Shown: positions 7,755-14,945, numbered from the stretch's first letter. The stretch: 36,659 nt of DNA from Candidatus Uhrbacteria bacterium GW2011_GWE2_46_68 (GCA_001002765.1 LCMS01000011.1:1-36659), one strand, 5' to 3'. Notes: generated by a model from the sequence alone, not told the origin. Program-made: numbers and translations.

Positions 7755-8695
7755 GGACGTTTTTCCAATTGAGTGATATCACGAGTCACTTGCTTCCACA
7801 CTTGCATGGCCATACGGAAAGTCTCTGCATCATAGCAAAGTCCGTCGCTCAATATGAAGATGCCATACCCCATTTTCCAAAGCCCCATTACGGTTAGGAG
7901 ATCTTGGAAAGAAACATCAGACGCATCTCGTGCCTGTTCCAAGGAGATGAGAATGCGTGAAGCGGCCACGGCCGATGGGTCGTACCTGCGAATCGCGGCA
8001 AGATCTTGCAAAATACAAGGCCCTCGGTTGATGTAGAGATCATCCAGAGCGGCCATGAGAGAGATCCTTTGTTTTGCCCCGCGCAGTTTACGGACAAAAT
8101 CCATTCCACGAGTAGATTCGATTTTTGCCATCACATGAGCCTTTGGGTGAATCGCCAAGATATCTTGTTGGTCTGACCATTTTTCAAAAAACGAGGCCAT
8201 AACCGAGTTTATACCAAGTTCGCAAGCAGCTTCGAGATAAACTCGATCTTGAGAAGTGAGATACTCTTCGATCATCAAAGATGGATCAAGGATATTGAGT
8301 GCCTCGCCTTTACCCAGGGGCCGACAGGGGCGACGGGTGAGGATGAGGCGATCACCTTCCACCTCGGTAATGGTCGCTTCCATCATGCATCCCGGATGCT
8401 GATAGTCTTTGAAGAATACCGTGGCCGGGGTTTCGACTTGGATGCGATGGGAGACACGGACGGCTGCATAGAGGGCATCGGTGTATTCGAGGACGCGCAG
8501 TTGACGTCCTTTGATGTCAACAAATAGGGGTTTGTCTTTGCAGGCATCACGAAGTTTTTGAAGTACATCCCTGGGAGAGAGAGTCGTGGGAACAATGGTG
8601 TTGAATCGGAGTCCGTGGACAAGGGGATGCTGCGCCACTTCTTCGAAGTGAGTGGCATGTGGATGAAGACTTACGATAAGAAAGGGCGTTCGCAT
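7751..8695 (-). CDS. pyruvate kinase-like protein, truncated and catalytically altered
   Basis: 314 residues against about 470 for pyruvate kinase. The order of elements fits the barrel with inserted B domain: a VDIKGRQLRV strand (PK: DLKGPKIR), a B-domain-like stretch with TVFFKDY and EGDRLILTRRP, GKGEALNI, a LTSQDRVYLEAACELGI segment (PK: LTEKDKEDL..), VMASFFEK (PK: VAASFVR), VMAKIES near residue 190 (PK: AKIE) and MAALDDLYINRG in place of ARGDLGVE. The RxNFSHG substrate loop appears only as LRFNTIVP, and the metal-site Asp context is changed. The regulatory C-terminal domain is missing. It may thus act on another phosphoryl or enolate substrate, or only bind one. AGAGG lies eight bases before the ATG. 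First gene of a two-gene unit with the PurA-like gene. Confidence 0.7.
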   Translation of the reverse strand: MRTPFLIVSLHPHATHFEEVAQHPLVHGLRFNTIVPTTLSPRDVLQKLRDACKDKPLFVDIKGRQLRVLEYTDALYAAVRVSHRIQVETPATVFFKDYQHPGCMMEATITEVEGDRLILTRRPCRPLGKGEALNILDPSLMIEEYLTSQDRVYLEAACELGINSVMASFFEKWSDQQDILAIHPKAHVMAKIESTRGMDFVRKLRGAKQRISLMAALDDLYINRGPCILQDLAAIRRYDPSAVAASRILISLEQARDASDVSFQDLLTVMGLWKMGYGIFILSDGLCYDAETFRMAMQVWKQVTRDITQLEKRP

Positions 8696-8810
8696 GGTAA
8701 ACCTCTTTGGTTGGTTATGTTTGAAAGAACAAAACCTTTCGGTGCTCTGCCGAGAATTTCAGCAGTGCGCGGAAAGGGGTGAGCGTTTTGTATCTCACCT
8801 GCGTGCGGTC

Positions 8811-8855
8811 AAAAAAGAAAACCCGCTTTAAGACCCGAAGGTCTCCCAAGCGGGC
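8811..8855 (-). terminator. intrinsic terminator of the VWA gene
   Basis: Minus strand: a CCCGCTT/AAGCGGG outer stem with an inner AGACC/GGTCT stem closed by a four-base loop, followed by TTTTCTTTTTT. It starts 11 bases after the VWA stop codon. Confidence 0.85.
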
Positions 8856-8865
8856 CGTATCTTAT

Positions 8866-9885
8866 CTATGCCAATTTCCAATCATCTCCACCGGAATCGG
8901 GCGTTCCTCCTGAGGGGGGAGGATCTTCCTTCTTCTTGCGTCTGCGCTTCTTTGACGCGGCAGGAGGCGGGGGCGCTGGTGGTTCCTCGATTCGCTTTTG
9001 CGGAGCGATCGCAAGCAGAGGTTGCAAGGTTTCGCGAACCTCGGCACATCGTCCCTCATCTTGTCCGCGCTGGCGCATATCTGCAATGTACTCATCGATC
9101 GTCCGCGATCCGGTCATGAGGGCAAAGATGCCCAAGGTCACGTCTGCAATCGCACGATCGGTTCCCAAAAACAGAACATGGTTTTTCCCCAGAGCCGATT
9201 GCCACTGCTGAACGATTCTTTCTTCAGCTACACGGCTGTAGTGCCGGTGAATATGGAACACATTTCCGTGGAATTTTGCTCTGAGATCACGGAAGACCGC
9301 GATCGCCGTTGTGTTGTTCCTTTTGGAACCAAACAGGGCATTCAGATTTTGACCAGAAATTTCATCATAAAAGCCCTCATCACCGAGAATGATCAAAAAC
9401 GGGGTACATTCTTCCGGAAGATCGCAACAATAGGCATAGTACCAGGCCATGGTTTCATAAGATTCGCGATCATTGCCACCACCATTACCTTCAAGCCACA
9501 TACGTTCAAGCCAGGTGTCCATTTCCCGAGGCTGACAGAATTCCGCCACCTGAATGGGGCCTCGATCATGTACGACGTCGCCGACGGCTGCGACACAAAA
9601 TTCAGGATCTGACAGATATCCTCTTTCCTTGATTTGTCCTACGATCATGGGCGCCTTGTCCCAGAAGATTTTTGGCAAATTTCCCATGGACCCTGTGACA
9701 TCCGCGATGATGACCACAGGATTTCGCGCCTGGGTTCGGATTCTGCGATCCTTGGCAAGCATGGTGGTATGAACTCTTGTGTTTCTTCCCAGCGCCTCTT
9801 CGGACACTGTGGTTGTGCCGGAACGGGTTTGCCGGCTACGAGAAGTCGTGTCACGACCATAGAATTCACCACTTGGTCCACCCAT
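8866..9885 (-). CDS. von Willebrand factor A (VWA) domain protein
   Basis: I choose the ATG at 9885 because AAAGGAGG lies five bases upstream; an in-frame start at 9954 is possible but lacks this. The product has 339 residues. A Ser/Thr/Arg-rich N-terminus (about 50 residues) precedes the VWA domain, whose metal-ion-dependent adhesion site reads ADVTGSMG (Asp62, Thr64, Ser66; family DxSxS). GGGNDRES near residue 145 and IILGDEGF near 180 follow. The last 45 residues are low-complexity, PAPPPP then KKRRRKKK, ending DDWKLA. No signal peptide or membrane segment is visible, so it is probably cytoplasmic. It lies directly downstream of a AAA ATPase gene on the same strand, as in MoxR/VWA chaperone pairs. 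Target unknown. Confidence 0.85.
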   Translation of the reverse strand: MGGPSGEFYGRDTTSRSRQTRSGTTTVSEEALGRNTRVHTTMLAKDRRIRTQARNPVVIIADVTGSMGNLPKIFWDKAPMIVGQIKERGYLSDPEFCVAAVGDVVHDRGPIQVAEFCQPREMDTWLERMWLEGNGGGNDRESYETMAWYYAYCCDLPEECTPFLIILGDEGFYDEISGQNLNALFGSKRNNTTAIAVFRDLRAKFHGNVFHIHRHYSRVAEERIVQQWQSALGKNHVLFLGTDRAIADVTLGIFALMTGSRTIDEYIADMRQRGQDEGRCAEVRETLQPLLAIAPQKRIEEPPAPPPPAASKKRRRKKKEDPPPSGGTPDSGGDDWKLA

Positions 9886-9916
9886 GGTTTCCTCCTTTGG
9901 AAACAGGTTGAAAAGA

Positions 9917-9969
9917 GCGGATATATCCGCGTTTGCGGCAAAAGACCTTCCCATTTGGAAGGCCTTTTG
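9917..9969 (-). promoter_or_regulatory. structured leader of the VWA gene with competing hairpins
   Basis: Three inverted repeats lie upstream of the VWA start: GCGGATATATCCGC at 9917-9930 (perfect palindrome), CCGC-GTTT-GCGG at 9927-9938, which shares bases with the first so that both cannot form, and AAAAGGCCTTCC paired with GGAAGGTCTTTT at 9941-9969, which on the minus strand is followed by TTTTG. The last could act as an attenuator or terminator. A TTGACA lies at 9973-9968 on the minus strand, but no matching -10 is visible. Role inferred only. Confidence 0.4.
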
Positions 9970-9993
9970 TCAAGGGAATTACGCGCTTTTTAA

Positions 9994-10021
9994 AAGAAAA
10001 AACCCCATAAACAGGGGTTTT
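9994..10021 (-). terminator. intrinsic terminator of the AAA ATPase gene
   Basis: Minus strand: AAACCCC, a TGTTTAT loop region, GGGGTTTTTTCTTTT. The 5' arm overlaps the TAA stop codon at 10022-10020. Confidence 0.8.
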
Positions 10022-11810
10022 ACGTCAGCAGGCCATGAGCCCGCAATTGGTTGACCATTCGATCCATGTCAGGAACAAGTCCACGCGCACAAATATGCTC
10101 CACCATCTCTTTCGTGCACCTGGGAAGCAGTCGTCGGGATCGACAGGCCAAGAGTCCGGCCATGGTCATCATGTCAATCTGCTGCTGATTGTCTCCGGGA
10201 ATGAAGTCACCAATCGTGTTTTGCAAGATTTCTCCTGTGACCATTCCGTCATTTTCTCGGCTTGCGAGGCGATGGGCACGCAGTACCACTTGTTCGATAT
10301 CTGCCCCTGACATCCCGCTTGTGGCAAGGACAAAAGGAGTCAGATCCGTGATGTCTGTTTTCACCTGATGCCGTTTGAACATGACGCGGAAAATAGGATC
10401 GCGTTCTTCACGACTGGGCATGGGAAGCAGAATAATCTCGTCACTGCGTCCGCTACGCTTGAGTGCGGCATCCATGCGATCGGGTCGGTTGGTACAGTTG
10501 ATGACGAGCACTTGTCCGCGGATCTTTGGATCAGAAAGAAATTCCATCCACATCTTCATAAGCCGTTCCGAGACCCCGGAATCTCCATGAGGAGAATCGC
10601 GCTGTGCCTCGGCAAGATCGGCTTCATCGTTCATGACAACAACCGGAGCCATATCTCGCAGAGCATAAACAAGTTTTTGCATCCTGGCTTCAGACTCACC
10701 CAGCCACATGGAACGGATATTCTTGGTTTTCACAAAGTTGAATCCGGCTTCATATGCGAGGGCTTCGACAATCGCGGTTTTTCCTGTTCCCGGAGGCCCG
10801 GTTAAGGTGATGCCCATGGGGACCAGTCGATGATCTCCCGAGGCAATGCCATGCAGGACTTCTGCCAGAAATGTCTTGATATGCTCAAGCCCGCCAATAT
10901 CCTCAAGCCCGCGAGCGGGCTCGACGATATCCATGAGATCGCCGTACTCATCCACAAGGACCTTGCGCTTTGCCTTTTTGATGGCAGAGAGATTCAGTGC
11001 GTCACTATGACGTCTGGTTTCATCGAGGATTTCTTGCATCTGGCGCAGACTCAACCCTTGGGTTGCATGCACGAGCATTTCCAAGGTGATACCCTTGGGG
11101 AATGCGGGTGGATGATGGCAAGTGAGGAGAAAAGCGAGCCGTTCTTCAAATGTGGGTTTTGGAATGTAGATCTGATAGACCCCTGTATTGCCCTGGCGCA
11201 ATTCTTCGGTCACCTTTGCCACTTCATCAGTGAGAAGGAATACGAGATTGCCACGCGAGCGGATATCTTGATCCATGCTCCAATTGCGCAAGCGTTCGAT
11301 GATCACGCGTTCGTTCATCATCTGTGTCCCCTGTGAACCGACATGCGGAGCCAGGAAGTGTGCAGAACGAATCACGATCGTCACCTTGTCCGTGTTTTTG
11401 ATCACGCGATCCATGAGTCGCAGACAGGCTTCGGGATCTTTGGGAAGTTCCTTTTCCTGTTGCAGCTCGGCGCGCGCAAGAGCAATGGGATCTCCACCGG
11501 CAGGGGCAGGTGTTTGAAATCCGGATTCTTGCTTGAAAACGGCTTCCATTTCTGGACGCAGAAACTGGATCCCAGAGGCAATATCGTAAAAGAGAACCAT
11601 GCGTCCGTTTTCGAGCGCCTTGCGCAAGAAGAGCGGAAATTCGAGATAGGATTCTTTTTCTCCCGGGCGGGAGGTGGGATTTGGCAAGAAGCAACGAACG
11701 TCTCCATAAAGGAGAACGACTTGCGCTTTGCGATCACGAAGAACACCAACCAAATCCTTGAGATACCAATGCGGAAACACAGGAAAGGGGAGGGGTTGTT
11801 TTTTGGCCAT
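10020..11810 (-). CDS. double AAA domain ATPase (Ycf46/CDC48-like)
   Basis: I place the start at the ATG at 11810, preceded by AAAGGAG five bases upstream; the frame is open further up without a site. 596 residues. The N-terminal third looks like a AAA domain that has lost its P-loop (VVLLYGD near 31-37, VTIVIRSA near 143-150, FLLTDE near 191-196), as in Ycf46-type proteins. The C-terminal AAA domain is intact: Walker A GPPGTGKT at 338-345, Walker B VVVMNDEAD at 390-398, sensor-1 Asn in INCTNRPD (438-444), and arginine fingers in LKRSGRSD (450-457). Such proteins remodel or load other proteins by ATP hydrolysis. The next gene encodes a VWA protein, a likely partner. Promoter at 11845-11873, divergent from rpmF. 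Confidence 0.85.
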   Translation of the reverse strand: MAKKQPLPFPVFPHWYLKDLVGVLRDRKAQVVLLYGDVRCFLPNPTSRPGEKESYLEFPLFLRKALENGRMVLFYDIASGIQFLRPEMEAVFKQESGFQTPAPAGGDPIALARAELQQEKELPKDPEACLRLMDRVIKNTDKVTIVIRSAHFLAPHVGSQGTQMMNERVIIERLRNWSMDQDIRSRGNLVFLLTDEVAKVTEELRQGNTGVYQIYIPKPTFEERLAFLLTCHHPPAFPKGITLEMLVHATQGLSLRQMQEILDETRRHSDALNLSAIKKAKRKVLVDEYGDLMDIVEPARGLEDIGGLEHIKTFLAEVLHGIASGDHRLVPMGITLTGPPGTGKTAIVEALAYEAGFNFVKTKNIRSMWLGESEARMQKLVYALRDMAPVVVMNDEADLAEAQRDSPHGDSGVSERLMKMWMEFLSDPKIRGQVLVINCTNRPDRMDAALKRSGRSDEIILLPMPSREERDPIFRVMFKRHQVKTDITDLTPFVLATSGMSGADIEQVVLRAHRLASRENDGMVTGEILQNTIGDFIPGDNQQQIDMMTMAGLLACRSRRLLPRCTKEMVEHICARGLVPDMDRMVNQLRAHGLLT

Positions 11811-11844
11811 GAGAGCTCCTTTTGGAAAGGACGAGGAACGCATG

Positions 11845-11873
11845 GGTGTATCACAGTTTTTTTGGAACGTCAA
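11845..11873 (-). promoter_or_regulatory. promoter of the AAA ATPase gene
   Basis: Minus strand: TTGACG (11873-11868), a 17-base spacer, TACACC (11850-11845) preceded by TGA (extended -10 type). The ATG at 11810 is 34 bases downstream. It diverges from the rpmF promoter, whose -35 begins 30 bases away. Confidence 0.55.
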
Positions 11874-11903
11874 TCCAAAACCCACTAAAAACACTCAAAA
11901 TCC

Positions 11904-11932
11904 TTGACCTTTTTGGTTTTGGCTGGTACGCT
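11904..11932 (+). promoter_or_regulatory. rpmF promoter
   Basis: TTGACC at 11904-11909, a 17-base spacer, TACGCT at 11927-11932. The same two hexamers with the same spacer serve tRNA-Arg at 14767-14795. Confidence 0.7.
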
Positions 11933-11961
11933 TTTGCCACTTAAAGATAACGTTTTCTTCT

Positions 11962-12216
11962 ATGGGTCTTCCCGGACATCGTCGGACAAGTTCAGATAAG
12001 CGACGCCGCGCGGCACAGGATTTTCTCGAGCGCCTGCAAATCGCCACCTGTCCAAATTGTAAAGCTGCGATCAAGCCTCACCATGTGTGCAAGCAGTGTG
12101 GCACTTATAAGGGCCGACAAGTCCTCAATATCGATCGTCGCACCGCACGTCTTGTTAAAAAGGTGGAAAAGCGAGCCAAAGCAGCTCCTGCTCCCAAACA
12201 AACATCAAAGGCTTAA
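11962..12216 (+). CDS. rpmF: 50S ribosomal protein bL32
   Basis: 84 residues. bL32 is a small zinc-ribbon protein of the large ribosomal subunit. The N-terminus MGLPGHRRTSSDKRRRAA corresponds to the basic RRxSxSRxxxRR region of the family, and the zinc ribbon is complete: C-P-N-C then, after a short loop, C-K-Q-C, followed by GTYKGRQV. The Lys/Ala-rich C-terminal tail of about 20 residues is longer than in most bacteria. It has its own strong promoter, and its stop codon lies in the loop of its terminator. The usual partner genes (yceD, plsX, fabH) are absent; nusB and rnc follow instead. Confidence 0.95.
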   Translation: MGLPGHRRTSSDKRRRAAQDFLERLQIATCPNCKAAIKPHHVCKQCGTYKGRQVLNIDRRTARLVKKVEKRAKAAPAPKQTSKA

Positions 12217-12230
12217 CCCTTTGATGTTTT
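12200..12230 (+). terminator. intrinsic terminator of rpmF
   Basis: AAACATCAAAGG pairs perfectly with CCTTTGATGTTT around a six-base loop that contains the rpmF stop codon, followed by TTTT. Ribosomes reaching the stop would cover it, so termination may depend on translation. Confidence 0.75.
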
Positions 12231-12285
12231 CGATTAGACGTTGTTGCGCTACAATAGGTCTGTTCATTCATTTTGTTCATTGATT

Positions 12286-12801
12286 ATGTCCAATCGCCAT
12301 CTCGCTCGCACGATTGCCATCCAGTCCCTGTACCAATGGGATTTTCTCAGTCAACCAAAAGAAAGAGTTGAAGAGATCCTTGCCTTTAATCGAGAGGAGT
12401 TTGCTCCAAACTTTGACGATGGGGGATTTATTAATGAGCTTTTTTTGGGAGTCATGGAACATTTGGCCGATATTGATGGACTTATCATCCGTTTTGCTCC
12501 TGATTGGCCGCTTGATTCCATGTCCATCATTGATCGCAACATTATCAGAGTTGGAGTTTATGAACTCAAGATGAATCCGCATATTCCCGCCAAGGTGGCG
12601 ATCAATGAAGCGATTGAAATTGCAAAGACCTTTGGAGGAGAATCATCGGGCAAGTTTGTAAACGGAGTTCTCGGAGCCATGTTTAAGGAAATGGTGGTGC
12701 ATGGAGAAATAAAAGAAGTGGATAAAAAGAAGGAGGAAGAAGAAAAACAAAAAGCGCAGGAAGCCGCGGAAACTCCCGCAACGCCTCCAGTCGCATCATA
12801 A
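12286..12801 (+). CDS. nusB: transcription antitermination protein NusB
   Basis: I use the ATG at 12286 ([20 protein letters not shown]), which matches where NusB proteins start; the frame extends 15 codons upstream without similarity. 171 residues. NusB pairs with NusE (S10) on boxA RNA to allow antitermination in rRNA operons. Family features: R..A...LYQWDF near the start, an FINELFLGV helix, a conserved [15 protein letters not shown] helix near residue 80, and [30 protein letters not shown], the C-terminal signature. The last 30 residues are a Lys/Glu/Ala-rich extension not seen in typical NusB. GCTACAAT at 12248-12255 is a likely -10, with a weak -35. rnc starts three bases after the stop. 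Confidence 0.95.
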   Translation: MSNRHLARTIAIQSLYQWDFLSQPKERVEEILAFNREEFAPNFDDGGFINELFLGVMEHLADIDGLIIRFAPDWPLDSMSIIDRNIIRVGVYELKMNPHIPAKVAINEAIEIAKTFGGESSGKFVNGVLGAMFKEMVVHGEIKEVDKKKEEEEKQKAQEAAETPATPPVAS

Positions 12802-12804
12802 ATT

Positions 12805-13503
12805 ATGCCCGTACGTATAAAAGAACCCATAGAAAAAGCGATAGGTGTGACGTTCAAAAATAAAGATCTTATTCGCCAAGCGGTTGTTCATCGCTCTTAT
12901 CTTAACGAACATCCTGATTTTCCTTTGGGGCATAATGAGCGTCTCGAGTTTTTGGGAGATGCGGTATTGGAATTGATCGTGACCGAATATTTGTACGAAA
13001 AGTATGAGAATCCCGAAGGAGAGCTCACCAATTGGCGTGCAGCGCTTGTGAATGCAGATATGCTCTCGAGCATTTGTTCCGAGATGGAAGTGGAGGAATA
13101 CCTGTTTCTTTCCAAAGGCGAGGCAAAAGATAAAAATACCAAAGCGCGACGGTATATTTTAGCCAATGCGTTTGAAGCGATTATTGGAGCTATTTATTTG
13201 GATCAGGGTTGGGACAAATCCAAAGAGTTTATTCATACTCATGTACTTTGTAAGTTGCCACATATTTTGGAGCACCGTTTGTATATTGATCCCAAGAGCC
13301 GATTTCAAGAAGCGTCACAGGAGCGAGCCGGAATCACACCGTCTTATAAAGTATTGTCCGAAGAGGGGCCTGATCATGAAAAGATTTTCGATGTCGGGGT
13401 ATATATCGGTAAAGAGTTGGTGGCGACAGGAAAGGGGATGAGCAAACAAGAGGCTCAAGTTGCTGCAGCGGAAAAAGGACTGGAAGTGAAAGATTGGAAA
13501 TAA
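12805..13503 (+). CDS. rnc: ribonuclease III
   Basis: 232 residues. RNase III cuts double-stranded RNA in rRNA processing and mRNA decay. The catalytic domain carries the signature NERLEFLGDAVL with Glu48 and Asp52. The second metal-binding motif reads LANAFEAIIGAIYLD: Glu124 is present, but the Asp found in E. coli (ADxxEA, Asp114) is Asn121 here. A double-stranded RNA-binding domain follows (about residues 162-230), with the YKVLSEEGPDHEKIF and GKGMSKQEAQVAAAEKGL segments. It starts three bases after nusB and shares its transcript. Terminator at 13514-13546. Confidence 0.97.
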   Translation: MPVRIKEPIEKAIGVTFKNKDLIRQAVVHRSYLNEHPDFPLGHNERLEFLGDAVLELIVTEYLYEKYENPEGELTNWRAALVNADMLSSICSEMEVEEYLFLSKGEAKDKNTKARRYILANAFEAIIGAIYLDQGWDKSKEFIHTHVLCKLPHILEHRLYIDPKSRFQEASQERAGITPSYKVLSEEGPDHEKIFDVGVYIGKELVATGKGMSKQEAQVAAAEKGLEVKDWK

Positions 13504-13513
13504 TGGAGAAATC

Positions 13514-13546
13514 AAAAACCGAGGGGCGTGCCTCTCGGTTTTTTTG
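13514..13546. terminator. bidirectional terminator between rnc and the minus-strand gene
   Basis: AAAAACCGAGGGGC, a two-base loop, GCCTCTCGGTTTTTTT (one mismatch region). It has a T run on the plus strand and a TTTTTGATTT tail on the minus strand, and lies between convergent genes. Confidence 0.85.
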
Positions 13547-13553
13547 GTTGCTT

Positions 13554-14531
13554 TTAAACTTCTGATTCTTCGACCCCGACTTCACGCACCATATTGGCGA
13601 TATAAAAAAATCCTTTCATATCACGATGACACAGCATATCTTCCATCTCGTTTCTTATATTTTGCCAATCTTGTTGAGAGAGAACAGAAATATCTTCCCC
13701 TTTTTGCCCCCAGAGTTTCAGGGCATGAAGATAAAAAACTTTGTGAATACAAAAAGCGTGTTTCATTTTTTCCCGCATGATCTTTTTTGATTCCTCCATT
13801 TTTTCCTCTCCTATCAGTTCGCGCGTTTTTTGTGGATCAAATTCTGCCATGTCTGCCAAGACCATTTGAAAGGGCAGGGAGTAAGGACTACTGTAAATTT
13901 TCATATCTTCAGTTAATCGTCTCCAATCCTCCTCATTCATGGGTACGAGTTTTGCAAATTCCTCGGCTCCTACAAGTCTTTTTAAACTGATGGCAGAACA
14001 GAAGAAATACCCGGCCGCACCAGAATCTTTATGACCATTGATTTTTTGCACAGCATCTTTAATGGAACGTTCATCAAGCGTTATTTCCGCATCAAAACGT
14101 GTTTGATCAAACTTTCTTGCCTCTGCGGCCAGAGCAAGATTACGGGGATCGCTAAGCGGTGCATATCGGATAGCGTCAAAGACTTTTTCCCAATGCGGTC
14201 CGATTATATTTTTCATCTCTTGCTCAACTGCCGAGGGTTGACGCTCTGCCTCTGGCTCGGTCGGTTGGGATGAAACCTCCAAGAGAGGTTCACCGAATTG
14301 TCGGCGAAGATTCTGGGCAATGGAATCCGCGCGTGCAAAATCTCTTTCATTCACAGCTTTTGTAAACTCCTCTGCAGCAGCTTCTTCGACAAGACGCTTT
14401 TCTTCCTCGGTTTCCGCCGGGGTCCAAAGTTCCGGATAACCCATAGCACGTTTGCCAAGTCTAAACTGCACTTTTTTTCGATGTGCCTCAAGTTGTGCTT
14501 CGGGAGGCATACCACCTTCGGGATTTGACAT
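13554..14531 (-). CDS. uncharacterised cytoplasmic protein
   Basis: I prefer the ATG at 14531 (MSNPEGGMPPEAQLEAHRKK) to the in-frame TTG at 14546; neither has a clear Shine-Dalgarno site. 325 residues, acidic, mostly helical. The N-terminal third (to about residue 110) is Glu/Ala-rich with coiled-coil character and a Pro-rich stretch. The rest has repeated short helices, two similar segments reading EEDWRRLTEDM and QQDWQNIRNEMED, and a Cys-containing CIHKVFYLHALKLWG segment. No signal peptide, membrane segment or catalytic motif is visible. It stands alone, converging on rnc. I do not recognise the family, and function is unknown. Confidence 0.75.
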   Translation of the reverse strand: MSNPEGGMPPEAQLEAHRKKVQFRLGKRAMGYPELWTPAETEEEKRLVEEAAAEEFTKAVNERDFARADSIAQNLRRQFGEPLLEVSSQPTEPEAERQPSAVEQEMKNIIGPHWEKVFDAIRYAPLSDPRNLALAAEARKFDQTRFDAEITLDERSIKDAVQKINGHKDSGAAGYFFCSAISLKRLVGAEEFAKLVPMNEEDWRRLTEDMKIYSSPYSLPFQMVLADMAEFDPQKTRELIGEEKMEESKKIMREKMKHAFCIHKVFYLHALKLWGQKGEDISVLSQQDWQNIRNEMEDMLCHRDMKGFFYIANMVREVGVEESEV

Positions 14532-14616
14532 AGAGAGGTTGATCAATAAATTATTTCCTTCTTATGGTATGTCTTCCCCCCCCCTTCTCACAAGGAGGGT
14601 GTGTGGATAGATTTTC

Positions 14617-14659
14617 AAAAACAAAAATCCACCGAAAAAATTTCGATGGATTTTTGTTT
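14617..14659 (-). terminator. intrinsic terminator of tRNA-Lys
   Basis: A long inverted repeat (CAAAAATCCA..CGAAA against TTTCG..TGGATTTTTG) that begins right after the encoded CCA end and finishes in a T-rich tail on the minus strand. The arms are AT-rich and nearly perfect, with one mismatch. Confidence 0.75.
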
Positions 14660-14736
14660 TGGTGCGCCGTGGGGGATTTGAACCCTCGACCAAGTGGTTA
14701 AGAGCCACCTGCTCTACCAGGCTGAGCTAACGGCGC
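14660..14736 (-). tRNA. tRNA-Lys (anticodon CUU)
   Basis: A full cloverleaf on the minus strand: acceptor GCGCCGT/ACGGCGC, D-arm AGCTCAGCCTGGTAGAGCA, anticodon stem GGTGG/CCACT (one G-T type pair) with loop CTCTTAA giving anticodon CTT, T-arm GAGGGTTCAAATCCCCC, discriminator A and a genomically encoded CCA. Its promoter is at 14752-14780. Confidence 0.95.
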
Positions 14737-14751
14737 GTAAGAGGTGAGGAA

Positions 14752-14780
14752 ATTATGACGAAACGGTTGACCTGTGTCAA
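14752..14780 (-). promoter_or_regulatory. tRNA-Lys promoter
   Basis: Minus strand: TTGACA (14780-14775), a 17-base spacer, CATAAT (14757-14752). The tRNA 5' end is 15 bases downstream. The spacer contains the -35 box of the divergent tRNA-Arg promoter. Confidence 0.75.
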
Positions 14781-14795
14781 GAATTTCGCTACGCT
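14767..14795 (+). promoter_or_regulatory. tRNA-Arg promoter
   Basis: TTGACC (14767-14772), a 17-base spacer, TACGCT (14790-14795). The tRNA 5' end follows after 10 bases. Its spacer holds the -35 box of the tRNA-Lys promoter, so polymerase cannot sit on both. Confidence 0.75.
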
Positions 14796-14805
14796 GTCGC
14801 AACAA

Positions 14806-14882
14806 GCAGGAGTAGCTCAATTGGATAGAGCGCCAGTCTTCGGAACTGGAGGTTAGGGGTTCAATCCCTCTCTCCTGCACCA
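14806..14882 (+). tRNA. tRNA-Arg (anticodon UCG)
   Basis: Acceptor GCAGGAG/CTCCTGC, D-arm AGCTCAATTGGATAGAGC, anticodon stem CCAGT/ACTGG with loop CTTCGGA giving anticodon TCG, T-arm AGGGGTTCAATCCCTCT, discriminator A, encoded CCA. It reads CGA codons, and by wobble possibly other CGN. Confidence 0.95.
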
Positions 14883-14917
14883 TCTTTTTTCAGATCACTC
14901 ATAAGCTCAAACAGATT

Positions 14918-14945
14918 AAAAACCATCGTAGCCCGGTGGTTTTTC
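14918..14945 (+). terminator. intrinsic terminator of tRNA-Arg
   Basis: AAAAACCATCG, loop, CGGTGGTTTTT (one mismatch) followed by a T run and CTC. It lies 35 bases after the tRNA and 40 before proS. Confidence 0.75.

Noticed and set aside
8700-8810. Possible promoter (TTGACC..TACAAA) before the PK-like gene
   Set aside because: The spacer is only 14 bases and the hexamers are poor; transcription from elsewhere cannot be excluded, so it was not listed.
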